NCBI GenBank assembly: GCA_009774345.1
Contig: VSNR01000166.1
Span: 3,729-9,583, forward strand
Length of the DNA: 5,855 nucleotides
Reading direction: 5' to 3'
Source of the DNA: Lachnospiraceae bacterium
GTDB taxonomy: Bacteria > Bacillota > Clostridia > Lachnospirales > Lachnospiraceae
The translations under genes and the position numbers were made by a program. The notes beneath the pieces are model-generated. The model saw only the letters and a program-made list of their open reading frames with translations, did not search any database and was not told where the DNA came from. Position 1 is the first letter of the stretch, and every line of letters begins with the position of its first letter. Positions 5,753-5,855 of the stretch are shown piece after piece.

Positions 5753-5771
5753 TAAGGAACTGTAGGAAGAG
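5753..5771 (+). repeat. 19-nt direct repeat, copy 2
   Basis: Exact copy of the sequence at 1074-1092 (TAAGGAACTGTAGGAAGAG). As at the first copy, a purine-rich Shine-Dalgarno-like end is followed within about 10 nt by an ATG (5782), here of a 20-codon ORF. The flanks are not similar to those of the first copy. Confidence 0.7.
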
Positions 5772-5781
5772 GTTGCGTGGT

Positions 5782-5844
5782 ATGTTCAGTGATGAGACAA
5801 TTTTAGACAGACAGACAGACAGACAGACAGACATAGTTAAGTAA
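5782..5844 (+). CDS. Possible 20-codon ORF containing the AGAC repeat (doubtful gene)
   Basis: ATG at 5782 follows AGGAAGAG (5764-5771) by 10 nt. The product would be 20 residues, MFSDETILD followed by a low-complexity RQTDRQTD and IVK, ending at TAA 5842-5844. All three frames meet a stop within a few codons after the repeat, so a change in repeat number would not open a longer ORF in the visible sequence. It could be the start of a decayed gene, a leader peptide, or chance. Confidence 0.2.
   Translation: MFSDETILDRQTDRQTDIVK
5805..5833. repeat. Tetranucleotide microsatellite (AGAC)x7
   Basis: Seven perfect AGAC units plus one A, at 5805-5833. Perfect tetranucleotide tracts of this length are rare in clostridial DNA and are typical substrates for slipped-strand length change. 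The tract lies in the last 50 bp of the window, so any gene it might control is outside. Confidence 0.95.
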
Positions 5845-5855
5845 TTAGAGTATTT

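Noticed and set aside
5502..5834. Minus-strand 110-codon ORF across the repeat-rich right end
   Set aside because: Its start is a low-complexity translation of the AGAC tract, it reads through the tandem repeats, and it overlaps the better supported small + strand gene. It has no ribosome binding site I trust.
5596..5855. CRISPR array or origin of replication in the right-end repeats
   Set aside because: There are only two tandem 20-nt units with no spacers between them, no cas gene, no replication initiator gene and no AT-rich unwinding region clearly linked to iterons.

Overview
The window looks like an accessory region of a low-to-mid-GC Gram-positive gut-type clostridium (Lachnospiraceae-like). 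This is inferred from strong AGGAGG-type ribosome binding sites, an AgrC/AgrA-style GHKL kinase and LytTR regulator pair, a near-consensus sigma-A promoter, and protein flavour. No species can be named. Base composition changes along the window: the first ~1.1 kb and the last ~0.6 kb are clearly AT-rich, while the middle is closer to even.

Left part (1-915, + strand): the 3' end of a gene that starts outside the window, with a charged, coiled-coil-like C terminus. Five bases later comes a 207-residue HNH-type nuclease with a four-cysteine zinc site. The pair looks like one operon and has the flavour of a two-gene ATPase-plus-HNH defence cassette (Septu-like), but the upstream protein is too truncated to prove this.

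Middle (916-3186, + strand): a 194-bp spacer holds a 10-bp perfect-stem hairpin, a 19-nt sequence repeated near the right end of the window, and a four-codon mini-ORF. It leads into two overlapping genes for an ion-driven membrane motor: a MotA/TolQ/ExbB-type protein with a C-terminal helical tail (ZorA-like) and a MotB/OmpA-type partner with the conserved transmembrane aspartate, a long predicted coiled coil and a peptidoglycan-binding domain (ZorB-like). The usual downstream Zorya effectors (ZorC/D or ZorE) are absent from the window. The only candidate effector in view is the HNH gene upstream.

Right part (3191-5229, - strand): a two-gene two-component operon, LytTR response regulator then GHKL sensor kinase, coupled by an ATGA overlap. 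It converges on the motor pair with only 4 bp between stop codons. A short divergent promoter region (5230-5400) separates it from a 64-residue helical protein of unknown function on the + strand.

Right end (5596-5855): no ordinary gene, but rich in repeats: two tandem 20-nt units, the second copy of the 19-nt sequence, and seven tandem AGAC tetranucleotides inside a 20-codon ORF. The region could be the edge of a mobile or variable segment. The most interesting hypothesis is a rearranged Zorya-like system (HNH upstream of ZorA/ZorB-like motor genes) with possible slippage-prone sequence in the motor gene and next to it.
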